A stretch of DNA of 64,000 nt from Echinococcus granulosus. Its lineage: Eukaryota > Platyhelminthes > Cestoda > Cyclophyllidea > Taeniidae. The position numbers were made by a program, and so were the translations under genes. The notes under the pieces are model-generated. The model was not told the origin of the DNA. It saw only the letters and a list, made by a program, of their open reading frames with translations, and ran no database searches. Positions 1-12,800 of the stretch are shown here, in pieces. Within the stretch, counting starts at the first letter, position 1; each line of letters begins with the position of its first letter. Location: NCBI RefSeq assembly GCF_000524195.1, contig NW_020170449.1, positions 5,752-69,751 on the forward strand. Direction: 5' to 3'.

Positions 1-600
1 CGGACACTAGTCCAATCAAGATCCACTTGCTTATTTAGACATTCATAAATTAATCCGCTGATTCATCGATGCCTTCCTCTAAATGATCAGGCATTTAGCT
101 CATCAATCCATCCACTCGTTAATTTACCCCACTTTAGCTGTTCAGTAACCCTGAAATAACTGCAAATACTTTTAACGACGAATGAAGGCTTGGTAGTTTG
201 CTGGTCTTCGTTACAAAAAAAGCCTTGAGGCACTGCCTCATAAACGGGAATGAAACCACTTTTCTTGTGTGGTAAGTAGTCCTGATACATTCATCAAACC
301 AAACCGACCTTGGCAATCGAAGTGTGGACAGTAGACGACGAAAACTTCTGGCAAAAGGAAAACGAAATGTTTCAACCATTTGCTTGATCATCTACCTCCT
401 CATCCACCCGCCTGTTTATCTACGTACGAAAGTCTGCCAACTCGTTTGAGCATTCATCCACAATTTACTCTACCATTAACTTGTCTACCTTATAATCTGC
501 TCGCTTATTCTTTCATCCGCCTACCTTTACTATTCTTTGGGATTTATCCCACCTGCTTATTTACTTGAGCATCTATTCATATTTATCATCCATCTAACCG
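1..600. repeat. Degenerate ATTCATCC/ATCCACC-type simple repeat
   Basis: The plus strand repeatedly shows variants of 'cattcat', 'atccatcc', 'catccacc' and 'tcatccgcc' separated by T-rich spacers, which looks like a mutated tetra- to octanucleotide repeat. No unit is intact for more than a few copies, so the boundaries are approximate. I see no gene in it. The complementary pattern (ggatgaat) occurs at about 34200-34670. Confidence 0.45.
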
Positions 601-3600
601 ACGACTCGTTTTTTCCCATTCTCTTCAAGTAATTTGCAGTCCAGAAAAAAATGTTTCCTTGTAAAAGCAGTAAAACTTTAAGGTAAGACGACTTTCGTCG
701 TAAACATCACAATCGGAAATGCATTGTCCTGAAAGCGGAATACGCGTTCGCGTTGCGCAGAAAACTGAGACAGGTGTGTGTAAAGGACAGTTAAGCCAAG
801 CACATATGCCAAAACAACGTTGAAGTTGAAAGAAGAAACCGTAGGCATTGAAAAGTGAAGTGACAACACCTGACAAACAGCCTGGAGGGAGCTGAGAGAT
901 ATGGATTGCAAGACACAGGACACAGGATACGTGAGATAGCATCACAAAAGCTAGAAGTATGAATGCACTCTCCCATGGGGAGGCAAAAGATAACTACTTT
1001 CGAGTGACAGTTAGCTCAACTCGGGTCAGAGTCATCAAACCAACTTGGGTCACTGACACGAAAGGAAGGTGATGCAGAAGCGCATTTACTTGCCCTCCTA
1101 TGCGGGTGGAACACTCTTGTCAATACTCTCCGACTTGTAAAATTGAAATGTACTTGGAAACCCTGTTGAAATTGCAAGCTAGCAAATGCTTACTTAAAGA
1201 AGCGAGATCGGTAATCTTCCGTATCACAGTGAGTTTTTTTTCGGGAAAAATCACAACGCTAGCGCAACGTTCTTTTGGTCGTGCATAGACGAAATGACTG
1301 CTTTTTTATCTTCCTATGGCATGGAAGCTTACCCTTGAGCTTGTCGGCCCGCGTGGTTACCCCACTAGAAGTAATGCCTCTGCGATAAACAGACTTGCTT
1401 CTGAACGACTAAATCAGTGCAAATTTTGCGTGACATCAGCGCTTTCAACTGCCAAAAGAGAGCTCAAGTAGATCAATCATCCAGACACATATTTCACTAA
1501 TTACTTTGCATTCTTTTGGCTAAAATAGCCGAAATGAAACGAACTCCCCCTATGATTCCATTACTCTAGTCAGGATGAAGCAAATTAATCTTGCAGCCAG
1601 GTTCACTTGTTACGCGTCTCCCGCCGTTCCATTAACAAGAAGGGATTAGACGTACCATTATTTTCGTAGAATTGTGCAAAAGCCAAGTCTCCCCGTACAG
1701 TTATACTATTCACTTATATAGGTTTAACAATGTGCTTTAATTTGCTTAGTGACTAATCTCGAATATCCTGTCGCTTTTATTCTAAGTCAACCCAACATAC
1801 TCGTAGGACCATAGCAAGCCAGACGCAGTCGACTTTTCGTTCAAATTTGCGTTCTCTGTACAAGAAGCATCAAATTCAGCTAACTGGGTGTGCATAATAT
1901 TTTATTGTATTTATTGGTTTCTGGCAGAGCATTTTAAATCCCTGCATGGTACACTTTGGTTTTTACGGTTTGTGGAAGATGGGAATTGATAAGGTCCAAT
2001 CTAGATGCGGATGCACACAATGGAAGCAAATTTAGAAGAACAATGGTTTGGAAGTGGAGTAAATGACCCGATTTTCCAGTCAATTAATTTTGCAGTGGAA
2101 TTTCATTGCTTCCCCAAATTTGTTTTTCGTAGAAATTTCACAAAGAAGGCACGTTGACGGCACATGGCAACTCATTTCACCGCTAATGCAATTTCAGTGA
2201 AGTAGAATTTTTCCAGAGTAGGAATGGAGGGCAAGTTTTCCACCAGACATTGGAGTCTCATTTTTATTATTTAAAGCATGAAGTAGACCACTTTGTAAAT
2301 ACATCCTCTAAAAGGTATCTACAGCCACCGAAAACGACACAATCCAGTGTTTAGAAGGCGAAGAAAAAGAAGACAATGGAGGTTAAGAAGAAGAAGGAGG
2401 AGGAAGATTTAAAATTGTGCTTGTGCATCAGTGAAACTGAAGGTTAAAATCGCAAGAGACCCTTTCATTTACTGTGGCGGCGAATTGTGACGTAGGATGG
2501 AGTTATGGAAAGTTGGCAATTCTCTAGCATGGACCGCTTCCAGTAGTAAATAAGGATGGTAAATAAGGCATTCTAGACTTGTGACCTGATTAGCAAGGAA
2601 AAATCCTTTTTTGACCTTACAGAAAGAACTCTGCAGTGAAGTTTTCATCTGTTTACAGGAAAAGGAGCGTGACATAAAGTGAAAAGCGATTTAATATTGA
2701 ATTTGGTAGAAACTGTCCTCAGCGCAGAGGTCTTGCAATAATAAATAGGGAATTGACAACATGGATAGAATGCCGAGGATGGGAACTAAACAGAACAGGA
2801 CAGAACGACTGATAGAGGGTATTAAAGTTCGTTGACAATCTCTTTTATACGTAAGTTGACCATTGGAAGCATAGTAAGCTGAGGTTTTTAGGCTTCCATA
2901 TCTTAAATGCCTGTGAAATATCGATGGAGATCTAACAAGTTTGATCCGAATCTATGAAATCCAGAACGAAACGGGCCTATTTTTCTGAGAAAACTTCGAT
3001 TTCAAATGCCATTTAATCGGACAGAACAACAAATGTGCTAAAAAAGGCGGACTTCGGCAGTAAACACAGGGAACTATTTTGTCTAGACCGCTACATGAAT
3101 CTTTTAATCTTGTACCTAAAAAGTTCTGAGAAATAATTTGTCGTTGACGCCTTGACACGGTTTTCAAAGTGCCACGAACCACGGTGACTGATTTCAAACG
3201 TCTCTGCGCTTACACAAACCTCTACTATCGTCTGCGATTCAACCTCCGTGTTGACAACACAGAACTTTGTTCGTCCCATCCACACTACTACCCATTCGGT
3301 TCCTTTCTCGGCTAACAATAAAGCCTTGTAATATGCTGGGGGTAACTCGGGCACTACAATTTTGGTTTTCCAGTAACTATGGGATAGGAGTACATCAATT
3401 GCGAAGATGGGCCATGTGCCATGTGGAAGATTTGAACTGGAACCAAGGTGGTAGATAATAATGAGTTGAAAGGAACTGTAATCCGATACAGCTAGAACAT
3501 TGGTAGGATTAAAAACTCCTTCTTGTGTGACTCAAGACCTGACATTTCATTATTCATGACAAAGGTAAATGCAGTTCGCGTGCGATACCAAACGAGGGTC

Positions 3601-3801
3601 TGGTGTATCAGATGTGATTAACCAGTTCACCTACTCTCACGCCATTGGTTCCTGCCTCCCACACGCACGCACATGGACAAACCAGCCCAGTGCAGTGGTG
3701 AATATGTTGCAGCAATGTAAAGCAAATTCATGCTGACGAGCGGTCGGTCGGTTAGTTGGGTGGTGTGCTAATACAGAAGTGAGCAGGATGAAGCAATAAG
3801 G
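601..3801. other. Intergenic, upstream of the SLC10-like gene
   Basis: Open frames here are short, overlap on both strands and have no recognisable domains or splice-linked partners. The last stretch before the start codon (about 3650-3800) would contain the promoter and 5' UTR, but I see no clear TATA box. A small 'cggtcggtcggtt' repeat lies at about 3740-3755. Confidence 0.5.
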
Positions 3802-6800
3802 ATGCTCGGGTTACCTTTACTCGTCCTCCTTTTCCACGTGAAATTATCCCACTCCATCAATTGTGAACTCAGCTTTCGGCCACAACTGGCCAGGAGTACT
3901 CAGCTGCCCCAGTCCTATTCAAAATCACCTTCAAATTCCTCCAACACCGCCCAACAACCCGTCCTCCAATCTGGTGAGATTATGCGCTTTCTAATAAACT
4001 GTTCCTGTTGCAATGGAACTGCTTCAATCGCTGAAAATTTCTCAACCCCAGGAGCTCTTTTCTATCGCATTTTTGCTGAGAATCGCTACTCTACGATCAT
4101 CAGCCGACAGCCTAATGTTGATCCAGTCATCCGAAGTCGGTTTGAATCTGCAGGGGACATGTCCACCAAGTACGATGAGTGTAGAAACTACCCTCTGTGT
4201 GCAGTGCTCTACACTCCGGTGAGGAGCAACGATCAAGCCATCAACTACCCCTTTTGGGTGGAAGCAAACCTAATTGGTCGCAGTGCAATTCGGGTGGAAT
4301 TAGTATGGATCAATGCAACACAGCGCGAACGGCCCGACGATATTCCTCTACCCTCAGCATTGGGGGAGAAGGAAATTCGGAAGCTGAAGAAGAGCAGCAT
4401 AGACCAGAGACACAAACAATTCACCTTTCGGGTAGTTGAGCAGGGCAGAGTGGCAGGGGCACTCAACGCCACTGCCTCATATGTCACTGTGTTTCTGAAG
4501 CCTCAGCTTTTCTATACGATCTTTGATTGGTCCGTCTTCTTTGTGGCGGGCACTATTGCACTCTCGGCTGGATGCAGTACCGACCCACGGACTTTTTGGC
4601 GTCAAATGAAACGAAAACCCCTGGCGGTTGCAATGGGACTTATCATTCATCTTTTCATCACTCCACTGGTAAGAATCTTCCCCCATTCGAAATTTGATAT
4701 ATCAGGAATGAAAATCAAAAGCAATGCAGGAGTAAGAGAGGGAATGATGACAACGTAGGCGTAAATTGCTTGAGAGAGCAGAACACGAGGTTAGGAGCTG
4801 TGTGGCATTTGCAGTGAGCACACCAGCGCAGATTTGCGCTGGTGAAGAAATAAATGGCTAACGGTCTATCACTTCTAGTTGGTAAGCACGAATGATCACG
4901 AGAGCTAGCGACGGAATCGATGAATCAGACTCGCCCTCGGCATGTCGGAGAATTTTGTAATAAGGTCTTAATTAAACCACTCATGCATAACACAACGAAC
5001 CTATTCCAGGCACCATTATCCTCTGTCTATTGTGCGAAGGGTCCCGTGAGATGAGTAGATAAGTAAGGGGACGGTCTCGCGGAGGCAAAGACTAAACTTT
5101 TGTAAAGCCATTTAGATACATCTGGCCTCGGTCACTCTCGTCAATTCCTAACAATCCAATTAAAGTCTCACCTCCTGGACTCCGACCTGTTTAAAGTTGG
5201 TTACAATTTTACCATGGTAAACTTGAATGAGGAAATAGACTTGCCCTCCATTCTGTTGTCCTTTCTACTCGCGAGTTTAAAATTAGCAACCAATGTCAGA
5301 ATAATCACTAGCGGCACTTTTGAATGGGTTGCCTTCCTTTTTTGAATTGGAGCAGCTAATCACACCAACACAAATTTTCGTCGGTTTTTCGTAAATACAA
5401 GAAATAAAAACGGCAAGTAAAATGTGTTATGATACTCTCCATCTGTGTCTGGAGGTAGGCTAATTTTGACGGCTAAAGCACATTCACAACACGCACACCA
5501 ACAATTCCGCCTTTCCCTGCTCCTCCCGCCGACATTAATTCTGGATTGTTTACACAGGAGGAAAAAGAGAGGCTTGTAACATTAGGAGGGAAAATCGCCT
5601 TACAGAAAGTATCAGCACATCCACTACCAGTATCACATGCATGTGGCCTGTATTCCTGATCATTTAAAGATAACAACTGATTCCAAAAAATCGTATATTG
5701 TTTGAGTTTATGGCAACCAGAAAGAGGAAGATTTTTCCTGGTCTGAGGAGAAAAGCCACATTTGTCTTGTTTTCGAGTAGCAGTTTCTTTTAAGAACAAC
5801 AAAATATCCGGGATGTGATGGCAAATTTTCCTCTGAGATCCTGATAAAAAAGTCATTAGCAATGAAGCAATGGAGGGATCAAAACCTACTACAAAACTTT
5901 AAATATAGCTATCACTTTTCGAAATTATGGAGGGACACCATCGTCCGTGAATATTTAAGTACGATACTATCTTCTTCGAATAAGTATTTAGTGAGGTTTT
6001 ACAAAACTAGGATTCGCAAAAACAGGGGTAACTTGATGAACAAAGCCCCATCAATGACACGAATCTGCGCCAGATATGAAGCGATCTCCCATTCATGGGA
6101 TCTGCATAGATGGCATATCCTGGGTAGTATGAATCACCGACTGAACGAATGGTTTTGTAACTGAATGCCGTTCAATCCACTCGAATTAGTAATCCCGGCA
6201 AAGCAAACTTCCTCAGTCAACTTAGTAATGCTAAGATTCAGAAGCTTTGTTAATGATCTAGAGCTTAACACGATCAATTTACATGCCAAGATGCCATCAA
6301 GTTATGACTAGTAATTCTGATTCATTTAAACATTCTCAGGCGTTGTATTTGTTGCCATACCAAAAAAGGTAAAAGAGTAACCTTCCAGTTAATCATCATC
6401 TGAATGCGTCATTTTGTATCTAATCTCAATTCCCAAAAATATATCCTCTTGATGAAGAGAGCCTTCTTAGTTAAATTTGTAAACTGGGCAAGGAAACTGA
6501 GAAATACCATCATTTCTAGGTAGGTGGAAAATGATGCGTTAATTTCTCAAAGCTCAGCACAATTGTCCATGCCATCAAGGTGTTATCATGCTGTAACGCT
6601 CTTCCACCTTCATAAACGCGTTAACACTGCATAGATGGCAATATATGTGGGTCAAGATATTGAATTCAAGGAAATATTTTGCCACTATCGAATTAACAAG
6701 CAACAAGCGGGTAAATCGACAGCAGGAAGATGGGGTGGTAGTAGTGATGAGGCAATATTTAAAAGCCAAAAAAACTGCACTAAATCACACACCATGCCCA

Positions 6801-9800
6801 CCGATGTGACTGATGGGGAAATCTTCCTAAAAATGGCAAAAGATGGGCAAATATATTCACATAAGCTAAATTGTCTATCATTTCGCCTTGACCTTGTGCA
6901 GGGGAAAAACATTGGTTATGGGAACATTTTTGGCTTGTTAGGTGCCCTATTGCAAACCAATGAGGGTTGTTTACCTCATAGCACTTGTGTAAACAGTGAA
7001 GTGGTACAGGAACTAGCCCCTAAAAATACAGCTAAACCAGGTTATAGGGGATAATAGAATTGCGAACGAAGTTTTTCGAGACTAGTGAGGTATGAAATTC
7101 CTAGTTCTTACAAGCTGCAGTGGATACTATGGCGGAGAATCACCATTAGTCCATAGTTCAAACGGCGTTAATAGTGGGGGATCCATACTCCAATGGTTCA
7201 AACATAATTTTCGCAAAAGCTGCTTTCGCTCTAGCAGTTTTCATAAATCTAGTCTCACCTTGGATCTCTCACCTGGCCCAAAACTCATTTTCAATAGTAA
7301 AACCGCCCATCGAAACGAAATGAGTTATCCAAACAAACTGAGTATGTGTTCCTTCTGAGTCCTTCAATGGAACCGCTCTTCTATAACGACGCAATTGTTT
7401 CCACTAATCCAATTGTTCAAGCTTTTATTTAACAGCAAAATCACAAATAAATAAAACAGTATCATGGAGATATGAGCGCCCGCATAGGAGGTTGGCCAAA
7501 AAAGTGATTAAGACTATTCATTCACAAAACATCTTAGATTATTTCTTGGTTAAAGACGCTAAACATTAACCAAACAATTTTAAATGAAAGGGGGTAAATG
7601 TGTTCTCTTCATAAGGAGATCCAACTCATTTCTTAACCCATCTGTTAACAGGGTCTCAGAGGAAACTTTATCACCATAGCCCAGATGACACCAATGCACT
7701 ACCCAAATGGGAAATTTAACTGATTCTCAAAAACTAAAAAGGGCAATTATCTCCAGACTAGGGACATCCTGCATCTACTTTATTGCTTCTAGACTCAAAC
7801 AATCCATTTGCTACCTATGATTTACTATAGTCAATTTGCATAAACTGATGAAAAACATGCTGTCACCTACCTATGACGCCAAGATCAGGCGAGAAAATCG
7901 GGATGTTAAAAGCATACGAAGTCGGGTACTAAGACATGAAAACATTTTCATTAGTATGCGCCAAGAATCTGCCGTTCACTTAAGTCTATCGTCCACCCTT
8001 GAGCCGTTTCGTTTACAGACCTCGAGTCTCTAGTCTTACAAATTAAACAATTGATTAATAGAGTGAAGTGTAAGTAGCCTAGTTGAAAAAAATAACAGGT
8101 TTCTTAGTCGAAAACAGTAACAGATAGGTGGAAATCCAACCACTAACTGCTAGAGCAAAGGAGAAAAGTGGACTAGAATCCTTAGCACGACAGATTTATG
8201 TTCGAAAAACGGTTTTAACGAGAAAGCGGAGGTAAGATTCGTAATGCCCATTGAATCGAGGATCGCCTGTTTCATTACCAACCCACATAGTACCGAACTA
8301 GGCAGACAAACCCAGATAAATCCACCCTGTATGTGAAGGTTAAAATGGCTGCAAAAGCTGTGTCATCTTTTCTGCGGCATGATTCCGATCGCTTTCGTTC
8401 TTTTTTTGCCAACAAAAATGCAAAACTTACCCAATACCTTGTGTTGAATGAATCTAGTAGGGTTTTGCCTTACTTTTACTGAACAGTTGCAACTAATAAG
8501 GCGCAAAACTAACTGATACATCATGCTAGTTTTGGCAAAAGTTGGGAGATATTATGAGTACTCAAATTACAATAAGTTTGTAAGGGTTTTATAACTTATT
8601 GGAATTGTAGCCGCGTCGAGTTTGACAGCCTCTCCAATTCACAGAGCCACTACAGTCAGCTTGCAGCATATTATCAGCAAACTTAGAGTCATCTCAGGTC
8701 TCTTTACATGACAAGATTAAAATTGCCTCCCAGCTCAAAACTTTCTAAATCACTGACCCATATTCTGTGCGTGCTTTCATTAGCAGCCATACCCTCACCC
8801 TGCCAAACACTTCATCTATTGGTATTTCTGGCCATCTTTGCTGCTACATTGGTTCCGAGAAAAAGTTCAAATCCACGGGATACTGACTTATGCCCCTTCC
8901 GCAAAAAGCGATCACCTTAAGGAAAGGAAACCGAGGCGGTAGTTAAATCATGAGCAGCCAAAGTGGTAATATCAAAATGTAACACCGAAAAGTACGCTTA
9001 ACTGCTTGCACACAGAAAAATAGGGTGAAATGAGGAAAGCTTCATGGCATCGGTGTGGAGGTCGGATCGCAGGAGACCACTTACATTAGAACTAAATGGT
9101 AATCCGTTGCAAAATACATTAAAATCAAGGAAACTGCTTACTCTATATCCGGTGACCTGATAAGTTCTCTCGTAGTTGAGGTTATTTGCGTAGGAATTCC
9201 TTCGTCTAATGCACAATCAGATGGAGCCCAGTGCCTAAAATACCCTTCTGAAATTATTTTTAGCAAAGCCCTATTCTCTTAGGAGAATTTTTATGCAAGA
9301 TGAATGGCTATGTGGTTCGCAATCACCTATAATTGCAAATGGAAACAAATTGCTCTTGAATTAGCTCATTTGTCATTACAAAACGTGGAAATCGCCAGGT
9401 GACAGGCTACTTAACTTCTACTTTTAAGCACTATTTTACAAGGTGAAACACAAACTAACCGGTCCCGTGCCTTCATGATAATAATGGAGAACAGGATAAA
9501 TCAAGATGCCATTTTAGAGGATAAACCAACCTCCAACATTAGTACTTCTCAAGAAACTTAGTGGTAAGCTAGCTGCTCTCCCAATCCCTGGTAGAAACAA
9601 ATGCTTCCAAAGTTAAATAAGTAAAATACAAAGGCAAAACCCTATCAGAGATTACTTATCCGTGGAATTGGAAGGCCCCTAGCAAGTATGAAATACACGC
9701 AAAGAAGTGATTAATATGCTTATCCCTCACGCTCCACCACCCCACTGCAGAAACAATCTACCTTACTGCTAGAAGACATTCCTTTCCTCACGGAATTAAA

Positions 9801-12800
9801 GGCAGAGCGGTGAGGAGCAGGAAGAAAAAAGTGGCATTACAGTTTCATTTCCACCAGATAAGGGAGATAAAGAATAGAACTCCTCAGTAAGTTACTCTGT
9901 AGAATAGCAGGCAAAAGGGGACAGAGTACAAAGTGTTTGCGTGCCAGGGAGGAATAAATTTTGGAAGCAATGTCACTTTATTACAACCTAGATGAAGGTA
10001 TGTGAGTGAACAGGGTGCAATGGAGCCAATGGAGCAGTACAAACAGCTCAAAATATCAGCAACTAAAGCCTTTCGCTGCCTAAAGTGCGATTTTAAGTAA
10101 CAATACAAAAAATTCTACTGATGGCTTGAAATTTTTACTCTATCCAGCCACTTGAGACACCTGAGTTGAACGCCATAGTTTCCATTAAGATAGCGTCTTC
10201 GTTAAAAATAAATTTAAAATCAAAAAGTTTACACTGAGCACACCATCATCGGTATAATTTGTTACGCTGACATTTGAATTCCCCTAAGATGGCACTGAAG
10301 AGAAATCCCGATACTCGAAATGATATTCTGACAGCCCCTTGTTTCAGTATTACCCAAAGAGTAATTTAGATCTCCATTCAGAGAAAACTGGTCTTTTCAG
10401 CCAGACAAAAAAGTTGCGAGATCTCGCAAATAACACAATATCCAGAGCTAATGCACTCATCCCGAAAGTTTAATTTTACCCCAGACTTAGCAACGCACAA
10501 TTTTAAGGCAGAACCTGTGTTTGGGTAAACACCATTAGAGGCAGGAATGAAAGCAGTGGAAAACAACCCCAGAGCGCGTCGTCAGACTGAGTGCTTGAAA
10601 GAGCAGGAGGAACCTATCATGTTGCTGAAATAGAAGTAATGCTAATCTCACATAATAGTACATATTTTCACTGCTCGAATAATCACTTCATTAAGGTTTT
10701 AAATTATCAAAAAAGACTACTTTCCGACAAGAATGTGCCAATTGCTGAGGTAGTTACACTTTGGAAACATCACAAAATTATTCCTGTCGGTGTGATTTAT
10801 TACCAGTCATTGTTGAATAAAAAAATAAACGGGATGGAAAAAATTGTTTTACAACTAAATCACCTTAAAATACCGCTTAATTTTACGCGAGGAGTGAATT
10901 TTACCCTATACTTCAACTTTCTTAAAAGTAAAGTGGACTTAGCTGTGAAAGAAAAAACTGAATTGTGCGAAAATTCTGTCATAAAGCAGCTATTCCAAAG
11001 TGAAATAACGGTTTACTGTGCCTAAGAGACTTAAAATGGTAGCTATGCCAAATTGTGTTGCCACGGAGCCTAAGATGAATAGATATACCTACTACACTAT
11101 AGAAGACACCAGTCACAAGCCGAAGTGTTAAAATGCCAAACGGAAATGTTGCCGAGATACTGAGAATACACCAACAGATACTTTTAACAAAAACCCTTTT
11201 TTATATTACCTTAGCGAGATAAATGTCCTGGATGTCCCACCATAGAAAACCAATTCTCTGTTGCCATTGAAGCATTGGGCCTCAGACACATTACGATTCC
11301 TGCTGAATGACCTTTTATGCATCAGAAAAGCCCATCAGTGGGATAAAATGTCGTAATAGAGAAGTAGAGTCTGTTCATTTGCCTTCATTAGATCGGCCTG
11401 GTCTCGGGGTACGCAAGTTGCCTCTCACCGGAGAAGACCTATGGTCTGTTCATCACTACCGCTTTGCAAGTCGGCACCCCCGGTCTAGTAGTCATCTCCC
11501 TCTCCGACTGCCACGAACAATTCGCTCTAACTCTCGCAAATCTAGCCAACATTCTGAATCTCGGTGAGCACATCCCATTCATTCCTTGTATGCGTGAATG
11601 TGAGAGGTCTGCTAATGCCCTGAAAGTATTTTAGCTTCGCTGAGAGTGAAGCCTTTCATTAGGCAAATTTTGCCAACTGTGGGAAGTACATCCAGTGTTT
11701 TAGGGAGTATCTGAACCATTAAGCTGGTAATTAAGTGTACAAATGCTTACACTTTTAGCTTAGTCTAGTTTCTTTTAAAAGCATTAGGTAATACCGATCT
11801 ATCCTTCTATGGGAAGAGGTTAGTCTAGAGCTGTTAATAAGATCTACCGTGAAGGCATGCCAGATTGGCTAATGGGGAATCCTTCTTCAAAGCTGATTTA
11901 CTTTAAGCCATTGAAGCATCGCTTGAGGTAATCCTTCCTCTAGAAGCAAGTAGATCCGTAGTTTTCATGGAAATAGGAGATCAATCCCTCATTCCCTACA
12001 GACTTTCAGAATGCATTATGCAGCTAGCGAATCCACAGATGCTTGCAGTATTCACATCCACGGCAAGGATTTCCTCTCAAATGTGATCTCCCCCATGGTG
12101 GAAAGTAACAGTGACTCCGTTTCGAAAATAAATAGATCCAACCATACGATTAATATTAAAAGCGCGTCAATCGTTCCGTGGACACTTTACGGAGTTCATT
12201 CAGTTTTCACCTCACAAGTTTCGCTTCCTTCAAGCTATAGAATGTTATCAGACACTAAGCGTATTTAATCGCTCATAGACCCTACAGAACTCATTGAATA
12301 ACATAAAGATCCAAAAGCGATTGTTGTGCCCATTCCGTCTGCCTTAGCTCTTTGTCCCCATAAGAATTCATTAATGGTTTAAGACTTTTTTCAGCCCTTC
12401 TATACCAGTATATTCAAAAAGATAATTAATGATCCTTTCCTTCCCTAAAGCACAAGTTATTAGAAATAGAAATGAACACTTTTTCACCAACTTCACCTGA
12501 ATTTTCAGTTGCATTAACACTGGAAGCTCAGCGTATATCTACATTGAGCAACCTATTTAAAAGGCTAGACAAGACTGCACCCATTCATAGCTTAATGGAA
12601 CAGGACCATAAAATTCGTATTAAAACGGAGGACGCAAAAATCGACTAATCAAGGGACTAGTGTCAAACGAAGGTAACGACATAATGCATTGTCTATTTAG
12701 CCATTAATTTAGTTCATGCACAGATAGGAAGTGAGACTGGGATCCCTTCCCTTAATCATCCTCATAGGGTCCAAAGACCAGCAAGCACAAGTTTATCAAT

